Shown: one piece after another, positions 1-6,078 of the stretch
Position numbering within the stretch: the first letter of the stretch is position 1
How the letters are laid out: each line of letters opens with the position of its first letter
DNA from: Thermoprotei archaeon
Lineage (GTDB): Archaea > Thermoproteota > Thermoprotei > Thermofilales > B20-G17
Direction of reading: 5' to 3'
Assembly (NCBI GenBank): GCA_003650785.1
Contig: QMRW01000047.1
Location: 1-9,274 of the forward strand
DNA length: 9,274 bases
Notes under the pieces: model-generated
The model's input: only the letters and a program-made list of their open reading frames with translations
Database searches by the model: none
Told to the model about the DNA's origin: nothing
Position numbers and translations under genes: made by a program

Positions 1-213
1 AGTAATCAGAGTAGACTTAAAGATGAAATAAATAGGATTAGAGAGGACATAAGTCTACTGATTCAGGAAGTTGCTAGACTATCAAGGAAAGTGAAATTAG
101 ATCCAAGAAGTATAAGTATAAACTTGATCAACATAGACTATGAAGGTATAGAAATAGTTAAAAGACCCGGAAGGTTCAGTAGGTATTATACCGTAGTACC
201 AAGGGTAAGATAA
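1..213 (+). CDS. C-terminal fragment of an unidentified coiled-coil protein (5' end outside window)
   Basis: Frame 1 is open from the first base to a TAA stop at 211-213, giving 70 residues; the start lies upstream of the window. The first 30 or so residues are charged and show a heptad-like spacing of Leu/Ile/Val (LKDEINRIREDISLLIQEV), which suggests a coiled coil. A short basic tail with hydrophobic strands follows and ends in VVPRVR. I do not recognise the family. It lies 54 bases upstream of the secretion ATPase on the same strand, so it could belong to the same locus, but a possible promoter in the gap means co-transcription is not certain. Composition and codon use match the neighbours, which supports real coding. 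Confidence 0.6.
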   Translation, partial: SNQSRLKDEINRIREDISLLIQEVARLSRKVKLDPRSISINLINIDYEGIEIVKRPGRFSRYYTVVPRVR

Positions 214-222
214 TACTAACCG

Positions 223-234
223 TAAAATATTAAA
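223..234 (+). promoter_or_regulatory. Possible TATA box for the secretion operon
   Basis: The short gap before the ATPase holds an A/T stretch, taaaatattaaa, about 40 bases upstream of the ATG at 268. With the usual archaeal spacing of about 26 bases, transcription would start near 255 and leave a leader of roughly 13 bases. No clear Shine-Dalgarno motif precedes this ATG. The match is weak because much of the intergenic DNA is A/T-rich. Confidence 0.3.
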
Positions 235-267
235 TTGACAGTAGCATAATACTCATCAGATTGAAAT

Positions 268-1764
268 ATGAGAGGAAAAATTAATACTAATACCAGAAAT
301 GAAATACTGCTGGAGGTATACTCCATACAACCACCATTTGCTTATGTAGGAATACTAAAAGAACTTGAGACTGGAAGACTAAAATATGTGGTCATTGAAC
401 CTATTCTATCTGAAGCTGATATTGAGGCTATTGAGAGAATAAAAGAATATGTATTAGAGGATAGGAAAATAGACTTAAAAACTATTAAAAATGAGAAATT
501 ATTCATTAACTACCTCAAGTCTGTGATAAGAAAACTTATCAAGAAGAAAAAGATAAATATTAAAGAGGAGTCCATAGAGAAAATTTTGTACTTCCTATTG
601 AGAGATTTACTCTATTATGGTAAGATAGATATCATGATGAAAGATGTAGAGGTAGAGGATGTGAGTTGTGATGGAATAAATACTCCAATCTATGTATGGC
701 ACAGAAGATATGAATCTCTCCCTACTAATGTAATGTTTACCTCCTATGATGAACTTAATTCATTCATAGTTAGACTTGCCTATAAGGCAGGGAAACAGAT
801 ATCCATAGCTAATCCAATAGTAGAAGGTACATTACCTGAGGGCTATAGAGTGCACTTAAGTCATGGAGAAATAGCACGAAGAGGAAGTGCATTTACTATT
901 AGAAAATTTAGAAAGGATCCATACACTATAATAGACCTAATAAACTTCGGAACTATATCTAGTGAAGCTGCAGCATTTATGTGGTTGCTAATAGATCTCA
1001 AGAAAAGTACCATGATAGGTGGAGCTACTGCAGCTGGAAAGACTACACTATTAAATGCACTAGCTATGCTGATAAGGCCAGAAGTTAAGATAGTTAGTAT
1101 AGAGGAGGTAGCTGAGATAAGACTTCCACACGAGAACTGGGTCCCACTGATTGCTAGACCAGCAGTGGAGAAGTGGGTTCAGGATATAACCCTATTTGAA
1201 TTACTGAAATCAGCACTAAGAATGAGACCGGACTATATAATAGTAGGAGAAATAAGAGGAAAAGAGGCTTATACATTCTTCCAGAGCATAGCTACTGGCC
1301 ATGCTGGAATATGTACAATACATGCAGAGAACGTAGAGTATGCAATAAGGAGATTGGAAAGTAAGCCTATGAACATCCCAAGGCTTCTAATACCTATGAT
1401 GAATTTATACATTCAAATAGAGAGGATAGTGAACGGAAATCAAGTAATCAGAAGGGTTACGTCAATACATGAAATATTGAAAGTAGATCTAGAGACAGGG
1501 AGGCTCGTAAGTAATGAGGTCTTCTCATGGAATCCTATCACGGACAGGTTAGAGAAGAAGAATAAAAGTATAGTACTAGAGAAAGTAGCTCAAGAAAAAT
1601 TACAGGATGAATCTATTTTCCTTCTTGAAATGGAAAGAAGACGTAAAATATTAGAATACTTGTGTGAGAAAAACTTGAGAAGATTTGAGGATGTTAGTAA
1701 GATTATTAGGAATTATTACTATGACCCCGAGAGGACATTGATGAAAATAGAGGTAGGAATATGA
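268..1764 (+). CDS. Archaeal type IV pilus / type II secretion-like ATPase (GspE/TadA/ArlI superfamily)
   Basis: This 498-residue protein is predicted to be the cytoplasmic hexameric ATPase that powers assembly or secretion through the membrane proteins encoded just downstream. The N-terminal 220 or so residues form the variable N domain, including a lysine-rich helix near 88-100. The C-terminal motor carries a Walker A loop GATAAGKT (252-259), an Asp-box-like segment IVSIEEVAEIRLP (275-287), a Walker B region PDYIIVGEIRG (321-331) with Glu328, and a His box GHAGICTIHAE (344-354) with His345 and His352. A TGA at 262-264, in frame just upstream, makes the ATG at 268 the first available start. 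The stop overlaps the next start as ATGA. The superfamily includes archaellum (ArlI), Ups, Aap and Tad/Epd-like ATPases. The exact subfamily cannot be settled by eye, but the two-part membrane platform downstream favours a pilus or secretion role over an archaellum. Confidence 0.93.
   Translation: MRGKINTNTRNEILLEVYSIQPPFAYVGILKELETGRLKYVVIEPILSEADIEAIERIKEYVLEDRKIDLKTIKNEKLFINYLKSVIRKLIKKKKINIKEESIEKILYFLLRDLLYYGKIDIMMKDVEVEDVSCDGINTPIYVWHRRYESLPTNVMFTSYDELNSFIVRLAYKAGKQISIANPIVEGTLPEGYRVHLSHGEIARRGSAFTIRKFRKDPYTIIDLINFGTISSEAAAFMWLLIDLKKSTMIGGATAAGKTTLLNALAMLIRPEVKIVSIEEVAEIRLPHENWVPLIARPAVEKWVQDITLFELLKSALRMRPDYIIVGEIRGKEAYTFFQSIATGHAGICTIHAENVEYAIRRLESKPMNIPRLLIPMMNLYIQIERIVNGNQVIRRVTSIHEILKVDLETGRLVSNEVFSWNPITDRLEKKNKSIVLEKVAQEKLQDESIFLLEMERRRKILEYLCEKNLRRFEDVSKIIRNYYYDPERTLMKIEVGI
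1750..1758 (+). promoter_or_regulatory. Shine-Dalgarno site for the first platform protein
   Basis: The motif gaggtagga lies just before the ATG at 1761, inside the end of the ATPase gene. It fixes the start that overlaps the ATPase stop by 4 bases and suggests coupled translation. Confidence 0.6.
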
Positions 1765-2600
1765 TTAAAAAACTGTTTACAGAGAATTTCCTCGAAGACC
1801 TAAGAAGAACCTACATAACCTCTGGTATAAGCATGCCTTTCGACGAGTATATCAAACTAATTAGCATCATACCTATTACCACTTTCTCCTGTTTTGTACC
1901 AGTAATCTTCATAATACACTATGTCATCCTTAGAGCACAACTAATACCTACATTATTAATTTCAATACTACTATCAGCCTTAATAGGAGCAACAACATTC
2001 GCTCTACTTATCTATTATCCCAGGATTAGATCATCAAGTAGAAGATACGGGATTGAATCCACATTAGTATTCACTGTAAGCCTTATAACAACACTCAGTA
2101 CTATAGGTATGAATCTAGAGAGGATAATCGAAACTGTGTTGGAAGTAGAGGATAACAAGTACATAAAGGAGGAACTTCTTCTCCTTCTTAGAGATATGAA
2201 GCTATTGGGGTTAGATGCTTTAACAGCACTTAAAAACGCAAGTATGAGGACACCCTCTAAGGTAATGAAAGATGTATTCCAAGGTATAAGAGAAAGCATA
2301 ATCTCCATAGGAAGTCCTGTAGAATTCCTAAGATTTATGGTAACTTCAATGATAGAGAATAGGAAAAAACTACTGAGAGAGATAACTAGTGGACTCTCTA
2401 TTCTATCAGAAATATATGTGACACTTACGGTTATTACGCCCATAGCACTTGTTGTTATGATGATCTTGATGTCTGTTATGGGAGGTACCATATTCGGTAT
2501 AGATCCTTTATCACTCATAGTCCTAGTAACGTTATTATTGGTGCCTATAGGTTCACTGGCAGTACTAATAATTATAGACGGATGGTTAAGTAGGGTATAA
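1761..2600 (+). CDS. TadC/GspF-like (T2SSF) integral membrane protein, first of two
   Basis: This 279-residue protein is a predicted inner platform component of the pilus or secretion machine, anchoring the ATPase and the growing filament in the cytoplasmic membrane. Hydrophobic segments lie near 34-58, 61-86, 215-240 and 250-273. Between the second and third is a soluble, mostly helical region (about 87-205) that includes RIRSSSRRYGIES and a conserved-looking helix pair typical of the T2SSF domain. The start overlaps the ATPase stop (ATGA) and has a Shine-Dalgarno motif. The next gene begins 2 bases after its stop and encodes a second protein of the same architecture. Archaellum and Ups platform proteins are usually a single longer chain, so the two genes may each supply one half of the platform. 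The assignment rests on topology and operon context, since this domain diverges strongly in sequence. Confidence 0.83.
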   Translation: MIKKLFTENFLEDLRRTYITSGISMPFDEYIKLISIIPITTFSCFVPVIFIIHYVILRAQLIPTLLISILLSALIGATTFALLIYYPRIRSSSRRYGIESTLVFTVSLITTLSTIGMNLERIIETVLEVEDNKYIKEELLLLLRDMKLLGLDALTALKNASMRTPSKVMKDVFQGIRESIISIGSPVEFLRFMVTSMIENRKKLLREITSGLSILSEIYVTLTVITPIALVVMMILMSVMGGTIFGIDPLSLIVLVTLLLVPIGSLAVLIIIDGWLSRV

Positions 2601-2602
2601 CC

Positions 2603-3532
2603 ATGTATATTGAACTTACACGTAAAGTTAAATTGATTTTAGTAGTCCTCTCCTTGTCTCTTTCAATATGTGGTGGTGTCCTATCTTTCTTAGTCCTCTC
2701 AAGATATTATCCCCGAGCTCCAGGTGATAGAGTAGTAGAATTCATAGGTCCTTTTATACCACTAATAACCTATAAACCTCTATATTACTCTGCAACTATA
2801 GCAGTGATACTAGGCTTACTACCCCTAGCTATAGTCCACACTTTAAATTCGAGATATATAAGAAGCATGGAAGCTATTACCCCATCCTTCATGAAATCCA
2901 TAAGCGAGGCTGTTAGATCAGGCATTCCGTATATTAAAGCTATTGAGGATACAGCTCGAAGAGGATTTGGAGCGCTCGGTGATGAAATTAGTGGATGTCT
3001 AGTGCGTATAGCTCTTGGAGAGGATTTTGAAAAAGCTATGGGGGTTCTCTCGGCTAAGTTCAAGTCCTCTCCTATAGTATCCAGAGCTGCAGCTGTAATT
3101 GCAGCTCTTTATGGTAGTGGAGGCGATATAGTCAGTGCATTAGATACTTCAGCACAAGTATTATCCGATATAGTATCATTTAATGAAGAAAAGAAGACCA
3201 ATATGAAGCCATATTTAATAATTATGTACCTGGCTGTAATACTAATAACAGCTCTCTCCTTTATTCTTCTGGAGGTCTTCATAAACACCTTGATCGGAAT
3301 GATAGGAAGAGCAGGAATGCTCTTAACTCCTAGACTTAGTCTTGACATGGTAGAAGCAGTATTCTACTATTTAGCTGCTATAGAGGCAGTACTCAGTGGA
3401 CTAATAGCTGGTAAAATATACGAGGGAAGGATTATAGGAGGACTTATACATGTCGTGGTTCTGTTGACGATAGTACTATTATCTTACACCATAGTGTTTC
3501 CATTCGTTGGGGAATTGATTAAAATACCGTAG
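2603..3532 (+). CDS. TadC/GspF-like (T2SSF) integral membrane protein, second of two
   Basis: This 309-residue protein is the predicted second platform subunit. Hydrophobic segments lie near 10-33, 60-82, 204-230, 250-271 and 279-300. The soluble region (about 85-200) shows features typical of T2SSF/TadC: PSFMKSISEAVRSGIPYIKAI (94-114, a helix followed by a Gly-Ile-Pro turn), an acidic turn ALGEDFEKAM (137-146), and RAAAVIAALYGSGGDIVSAL (161-180). This match is clearer than in the preceding gene. Its ATG lies 2 bases after the upstream stop, with a weak Shine-Dalgarno-like agtaggg shortly before. It is the last gene of the operon and ends 3 bases from the stop of the convergent minus-strand gene. 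No pilin or prepilin peptidase gene is visible beside it. Confidence 0.88.
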   Translation: MYIELTRKVKLILVVLSLSLSICGGVLSFLVLSRYYPRAPGDRVVEFIGPFIPLITYKPLYYSATIAVILGLLPLAIVHTLNSRYIRSMEAITPSFMKSISEAVRSGIPYIKAIEDTARRGFGALGDEISGCLVRIALGEDFEKAMGVLSAKFKSSPIVSRAAAVIAALYGSGGDIVSALDTSAQVLSDIVSFNEEKKTNMKPYLIIMYLAVILITALSFILLEVFINTLIGMIGRAGMLLTPRLSLDMVEAVFYYLAAIEAVLSGLIAGKIYEGRIIGGLIHVVVLLTIVLLSYTIVFPFVGELIKIP

Positions 3533-3535
3533 AAA

Positions 3536-4567
3536 TTACTTCAGATAGTCGCTAATTACAGTTTCTATCTCATCAATGTATTTATACCTTAGTATCTTTA
3601 CATTAGTTGCCACTTCACTTGGACGACTTAATTTAAACTTTCCAGGTACCAGTATTGCTATGTCTACCATAGGTAGATCTACAGCTTTGCCAAGCACTAT
3701 CATGAGTTTTGTATCTGCATCTTCATCCTCTCTTACAAAGTCAATCGCTATTGTTTTACCATCCTTAACACCAACGACCAGGAATTCGTGTTCGATACCA
3801 CTAAGCCCTCTAACCTTAGGTTCTGTTATCGAGTAGCCATGGGTTTGTAGTGTAAGTCCTACTAAATCTCTTACTACAATATATTCATACTTATTTAGTT
3901 CCTCTACCACAATTTCATAACGATAAAGATCTTCATAAAGTGCATCTTTTGCCGTAAATTGTCTATGACACTTTGTACATGTGTGCATTATCTCGGGTTG
4001 AGCAAATGTACTTCCACAGTCATTACATATGAATATATCTCCTCTAATTGTATATTCATCCTCTTTAAGCTCCTTATTGCACTTAGGACATACTGTTTTT
4101 CCGTTAACTGTCTTGAGCTCCGAGGAAGATCCTGTGAATCCACAGGGGATATGGGAAAATATGTATATGTGCTTAATATTATCAGAGCTACATCTAGGAC
4201 ACAGATATTTATTTAATATCTTAAGAGATTTACACTCAGGACATTTGACAATTTTACCTAGGGGCACCTTTCTAAGAATCTTTCTCGTAGTTAGCTCACG
4301 AAGTAAGTCTTCGACTTCCTCTTCCATTCTCGATTGTAACTGTGTATATTTCTGTAAGTAGCTCATTACTTTCTCGAAGTATGGAGTTACACCTCCCTTC
4401 ACTAAGGATTGTATGAAGTCGAGTACGGGGTACCTAAGTTCGAGAAGCTCATTTATCTCGGGTTCTATGTATCTTATATTTTTGTTCTTAAGAAGATACT
4501 TTATAATATCTATAAAAGATATCCTCTCTTTGACAGTTTCTTCACGATCATTCTCCATAGTCTTCAT
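3536..4567 (-). CDS. TackOD1-like zinc-ribbon protein with winged-helix N terminus and degenerate nuclease-like C terminus
   Basis: This 343-residue protein has three parts. Residues 1-105 are helical and winged-helix-like. Residues 108-215 hold three zinc ribbons: C109/C112 with C123/C126, H139/C142 with C160/C163, and C181/C184 with C197/C200. The order CPEC...CPRC...H..CG...CPKC...CNDCG...CTKC resembles the TackOD1 (thaumarchaeal output) domain described in TACK archaea. Residues 225-343 alternate strands and helices in a pattern like a PD-(D/E)XK nuclease core (GLSGIEHEFLVVG, then TIAIDFV, then a helix and strand), but the expected catalytic lysine is missing. A nucleic-acid-binding or signalling role is likely but unproven. 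It is the last gene of a three-gene minus operon, 37 bases after the XPF gene. An ATG at 4558 (residue 4) is a possible alternative start. A Shine-Dalgarno-like taggt lies about 11 bases before the ATG at 4567. Confidence 0.78.
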   Translation of the reverse strand: MKTMENDREETVKERISFIDIIKYLLKNKNIRYIEPEINELLELRYPVLDFIQSLVKGGVTPYFEKVMSYLQKYTQLQSRMEEEVEDLLRELTTRKILRKVPLGKIVKCPECKSLKILNKYLCPRCSSDNIKHIYIFSHIPCGFTGSSSELKTVNGKTVCPKCNKELKEDEYTIRGDIFICNDCGSTFAQPEIMHTCTKCHRQFTAKDALYEDLYRYEIVVEELNKYEYIVVRDLVGLTLQTHGYSITEPKVRGLSGIEHEFLVVGVKDGKTIAIDFVREDEDADTKLMIVLGKAVDLPMVDIAILVPGKFKLSRPSEVATNVKILRYKYIDEIETVISDYLK

Positions 4568-4604
4568 ATTAATATAACCTACACTAACAAAAATCTATCC
4601 CATA

Positions 4605-5276
4605 CTACTCTTCTTTATTCTGATATTTAAACTCTGTCATGAGAACTCTTTCTACTCTACGTATGGTATCTTCACCTATACCCCTTATTCTTCTCCATGC
4701 TCTGAAGTTATTTATAGCATTCATGGGGGTTTTAAACATCTTCAATATAGCTACAGCTTTTTCATGCCCTATTCTCGGTAAACTACTGAGGAATAGTATT
4801 TGTAGTTCTTCGAGACTTTCTACTTTTTTGACTACCTTTATTTCTGGTCTCCTTCCTTCTTCACGTTGTTCCTGACTAGCCACCAAATACAGAAATCTAG
4901 CAGTTTCCTTTGGACTAGCAGTGGGTACTACAGCTATTCCACTGCGGACTATACTAGCAATCGCACCATAGACACTGTTAGGATGGACTTTTCTATACCT
5001 AAGTACACTACCTAGATTTCCCTCTAATATTAATATGGCTTTAGGATATACCTCTCTTAGCATTAGGACCTGAGTGAACAGATCTCTCTTCGTTAGAGTA
5101 TTGAGAAAATCATTAACTGTCTTTCTCTCTATTCCTACATCCTTAGAGGCTACATAATCACCAATGGTAAGAGGCATAATCTTTACAATAGCACCGAATT
5201 TCTTTAAGTTCATAAGAATAGTTCTAGCATATGTAGCCTCCTTAGAATCCACTACTATCTTAGGTACGACTATCAT
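4605..5276 (-). CDS. xpf: XPF/ERCC4-family structure-specific endonuclease, short crenarchaeal form
   Basis: This is a predicted nuclease that cuts branched or flapped DNA near single/double-strand junctions in repair and at stalled forks. It lacks the helicase domain of euryarchaeal Hef, as is usual in Crenarchaeota. Counting from the ATG at 5276, the ERCC4 nuclease domain holds VDSKE (9-13), GDY (39-41), the signature IERKTVNDF (49-57) and RDLFTQ (64-69). Two helix-hairpin-helix motifs follow: LSSLPRIGHEKAVAIL (163-178) and RRIRGIGEDTIRRVERVL (195-212). Metal-binding and catalytic residues Asp10, Glu13, Asp40, Glu50, Arg51, Lys52 and Asp56 all appear present. A TTG two codons upstream (5282) is also open, but a Shine-Dalgarno-like tagga is better spaced for the ATG. 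The family usually contacts PCNA through a C-terminal motif; none is obvious in the tail here. It lies 46 bases after the zinc-finger gene. Confidence 0.93.
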   Translation of the reverse strand: MIVVPKIVVDSKEATYARTILMNLKKFGAIVKIMPLTIGDYVASKDVGIERKTVNDFLNTLTKRDLFTQVLMLREVYPKAILILEGNLGSVLRYRKVHPNSVYGAIASIVRSGIAVVPTASPKETARFLYLVASQEQREEGRRPEIKVVKKVESLEELQILFLSSLPRIGHEKAVAILKMFKTPMNAINNFRAWRRIRGIGEDTIRRVERVLMTEFKYQNKEE

Positions 5277-5322
5277 ATTCAATCCTATCTACAGATATAG
5301 AGGGAAGTAATTAATCCAATGC

Positions 5323-5598
5323 TTAAGTTTGAGCCCTCTTTGTCCTGTTATAACAATCCCTACATAGATAAGTTACTCCTATTTTTACGGAGCAGTCTTC
5401 GCATACTAAGATACCACACAAGTTACATACAGCTATAGATAGCTGGTTCTTACACTTTCTACACAGGGTCATCTCACAGATTTCACAGATCTTTTCTTTA
5501 GCATTAAATTCTAGAATACAAACTCTTCTACCACATATTCTACATTCGAACAGCTTAGTACTTCTTTCACCACAGATTTCACAGATCTGCATAGTCAC
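5323..5598 (-). CDS. Small cysteine-rich tandem zinc-finger protein
   Basis: This 91-residue protein has 15 cysteines, nearly all in CxxC pairs: 6/9, 19/22, 38/41, 46/49, 58/61, 66/69 and 79/82, plus a single Cys27. The spacing suggests tandem cross-brace or treble-clef zinc fingers like archaeal B-box/RING-like small proteins. The position paired with Cys27 holds Glu30, so one zinc may be bound by Glu or be absent. It is the first gene of the operon with XPF and the TackOD1-like protein. A TATA box centred about 27 bases upstream of the GTG at 5598 points to a leaderless message starting at that GTG. The ATG at 5592 is an alternative, and no Shine-Dalgarno motif favours it. The role is unknown; binding to nucleic acid or to a partner protein is plausible. 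Confidence 0.82.
   Translation of the reverse strand: MTMQICEICGERSTKLFECRICGRRVCILEFNAKEKICEICEMTLCRKCKNQLSIAVCNLCGILVCEDCSVKIGVTYLCRDCYNRTKRAQT
5475..5588 (-). repeat. 18-base direct repeat inside the zinc-finger gene
   Basis: The sequence cacagatttcacagatct occurs exactly at 5475-5492 and at 5571-5588, 96 bases apart (32 codons, in frame). Both copies encode the same ICEIC core at residues 5-9 and 37-41. This suggests that the two finger units arose by internal duplication. Confidence 0.7.
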
Positions 5599-5620
5599 GT
5601 CTTATGTAATACTTCAGCTA

Positions 5621-5628
5621 CTTTAAAA
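5621..5628 (-). promoter_or_regulatory. TATA box of the leftward zinc-finger/XPF/TackOD1 operon
   Basis: On the minus strand this reads ttttaaag, centred near 5625. That is about 27 bases upstream of the GTG start at 5598, the normal distance from TATA centre to transcription start in archaea. No Shine-Dalgarno motif is seen before the start, so the first gene is probably translated from a leaderless transcript. Confidence 0.55.
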
Positions 5629-5642
5629 TGAGTATCATCCCC

Positions 5643-5654
5643 AAAATTTTTAAG
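5643..5654 (+). promoter_or_regulatory. TATA box of the rightward winged-helix/DUF354/S2P operon
   Basis: The A/T block aaaatttttaag is centred about 25 bases upstream of the ATG at 5673. No Shine-Dalgarno motif precedes that ATG, so the transcript is probably leaderless. Together with the minus-strand TATA box about 20 bases away, it forms a compact divergent promoter within the 74-base gap. Confidence 0.55.
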
Positions 5655-5672
5655 ACAGATTAAAAATCTTCT

Positions 5673-6074
5673 ATGGGACACATTTTGACTTCGAGACTGA
5701 ACCTATCGGACAGAAAGTTACTCTACTTACTTGCAGGTATGGATACTGTCATAAGTTACAGAGACATAACAGAAATCGTGTACAAGCTAAAGCAGCGTGG
5801 TGTAACTTTTCCCTATAAATTCAGCGAGCATAAGGGCAGTATACACTCACGAGAATTAGATAAAGCATTAAAAAAGTTAGTTCAACTAGGTTATTTAAAA
5901 GAAATATATCTACCAGGTTATAGGGACTATGGATTACTGTATATCAGAGCATATATGATAACAGAAAAAGTCAAGAAAATACTAGAAAACCCTAAGTTTT
6001 CGACTAAAGATAGAAAAAAGATAGATAAGTTCATCAAGAAACTCAAGGCAGAAATACTAGAAAGGGCGAGATAA
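5673..6074 (+). CDS. Small winged-helix-like protein, function unknown
   Basis: This 133-residue basic protein begins with a helix, LSDRKLLYLLAGMD (11-24), followed by two more helices and a segment SRELDKALKKLVQLGYLKEI (59-78). That segment resembles the recognition helix and wing of archaeal winged-helix proteins and, loosely, the Panacea/SocA-like fold, where a Y/F...S.EL..AL..L...GYL pattern recurs. A lysine-rich C-terminal helix (112-132) could contact nucleic acid. A TAA at 5661-5663 in frame upstream makes the ATG at 5673 the first start, and it sits at the leaderless distance from a TATA box. It is the first gene of the rightward operon, 4 bases before the DUF354 gene, so it may regulate the operon or its shared promoter. 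I do not recognise a named family, and the fold call is tentative. Confidence 0.78.
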   Translation: MGHILTSRLNLSDRKLLYLLAGMDTVISYRDITEIVYKLKQRGVTFPYKFSEHKGSIHSRELDKALKKLVQLGYLKEIYLPGYRDYGLLYIRAYMITEKVKKILENPKFSTKDRKKIDKFIKKLKAEILERAR

Positions 6075-6078
6075 AGCC

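Noticed and set aside
634..700. C-box-like atgatga that could mark a C/D box guide RNA
   Set aside because: It lies within the ATPase coding sequence and has no D box or paired C'/D' boxes at suitable spacing.
2015..2518. Long minus-strand open frame (167 codons) inside the first platform-protein gene
   Set aside because: It lies fully opposite a well-supported membrane-protein gene, has no recognisable motif, and mirrors the hydrophobic codons of the plus strand.
3576..4361. Plus-strand open frames opposite the TackOD1-like gene
   Set aside because: The Cys- and Ser-rich translations are shadows of the zinc-ribbon codons on the minus strand. The minus frame has complete CxxC pairs and sensible operon spacing.
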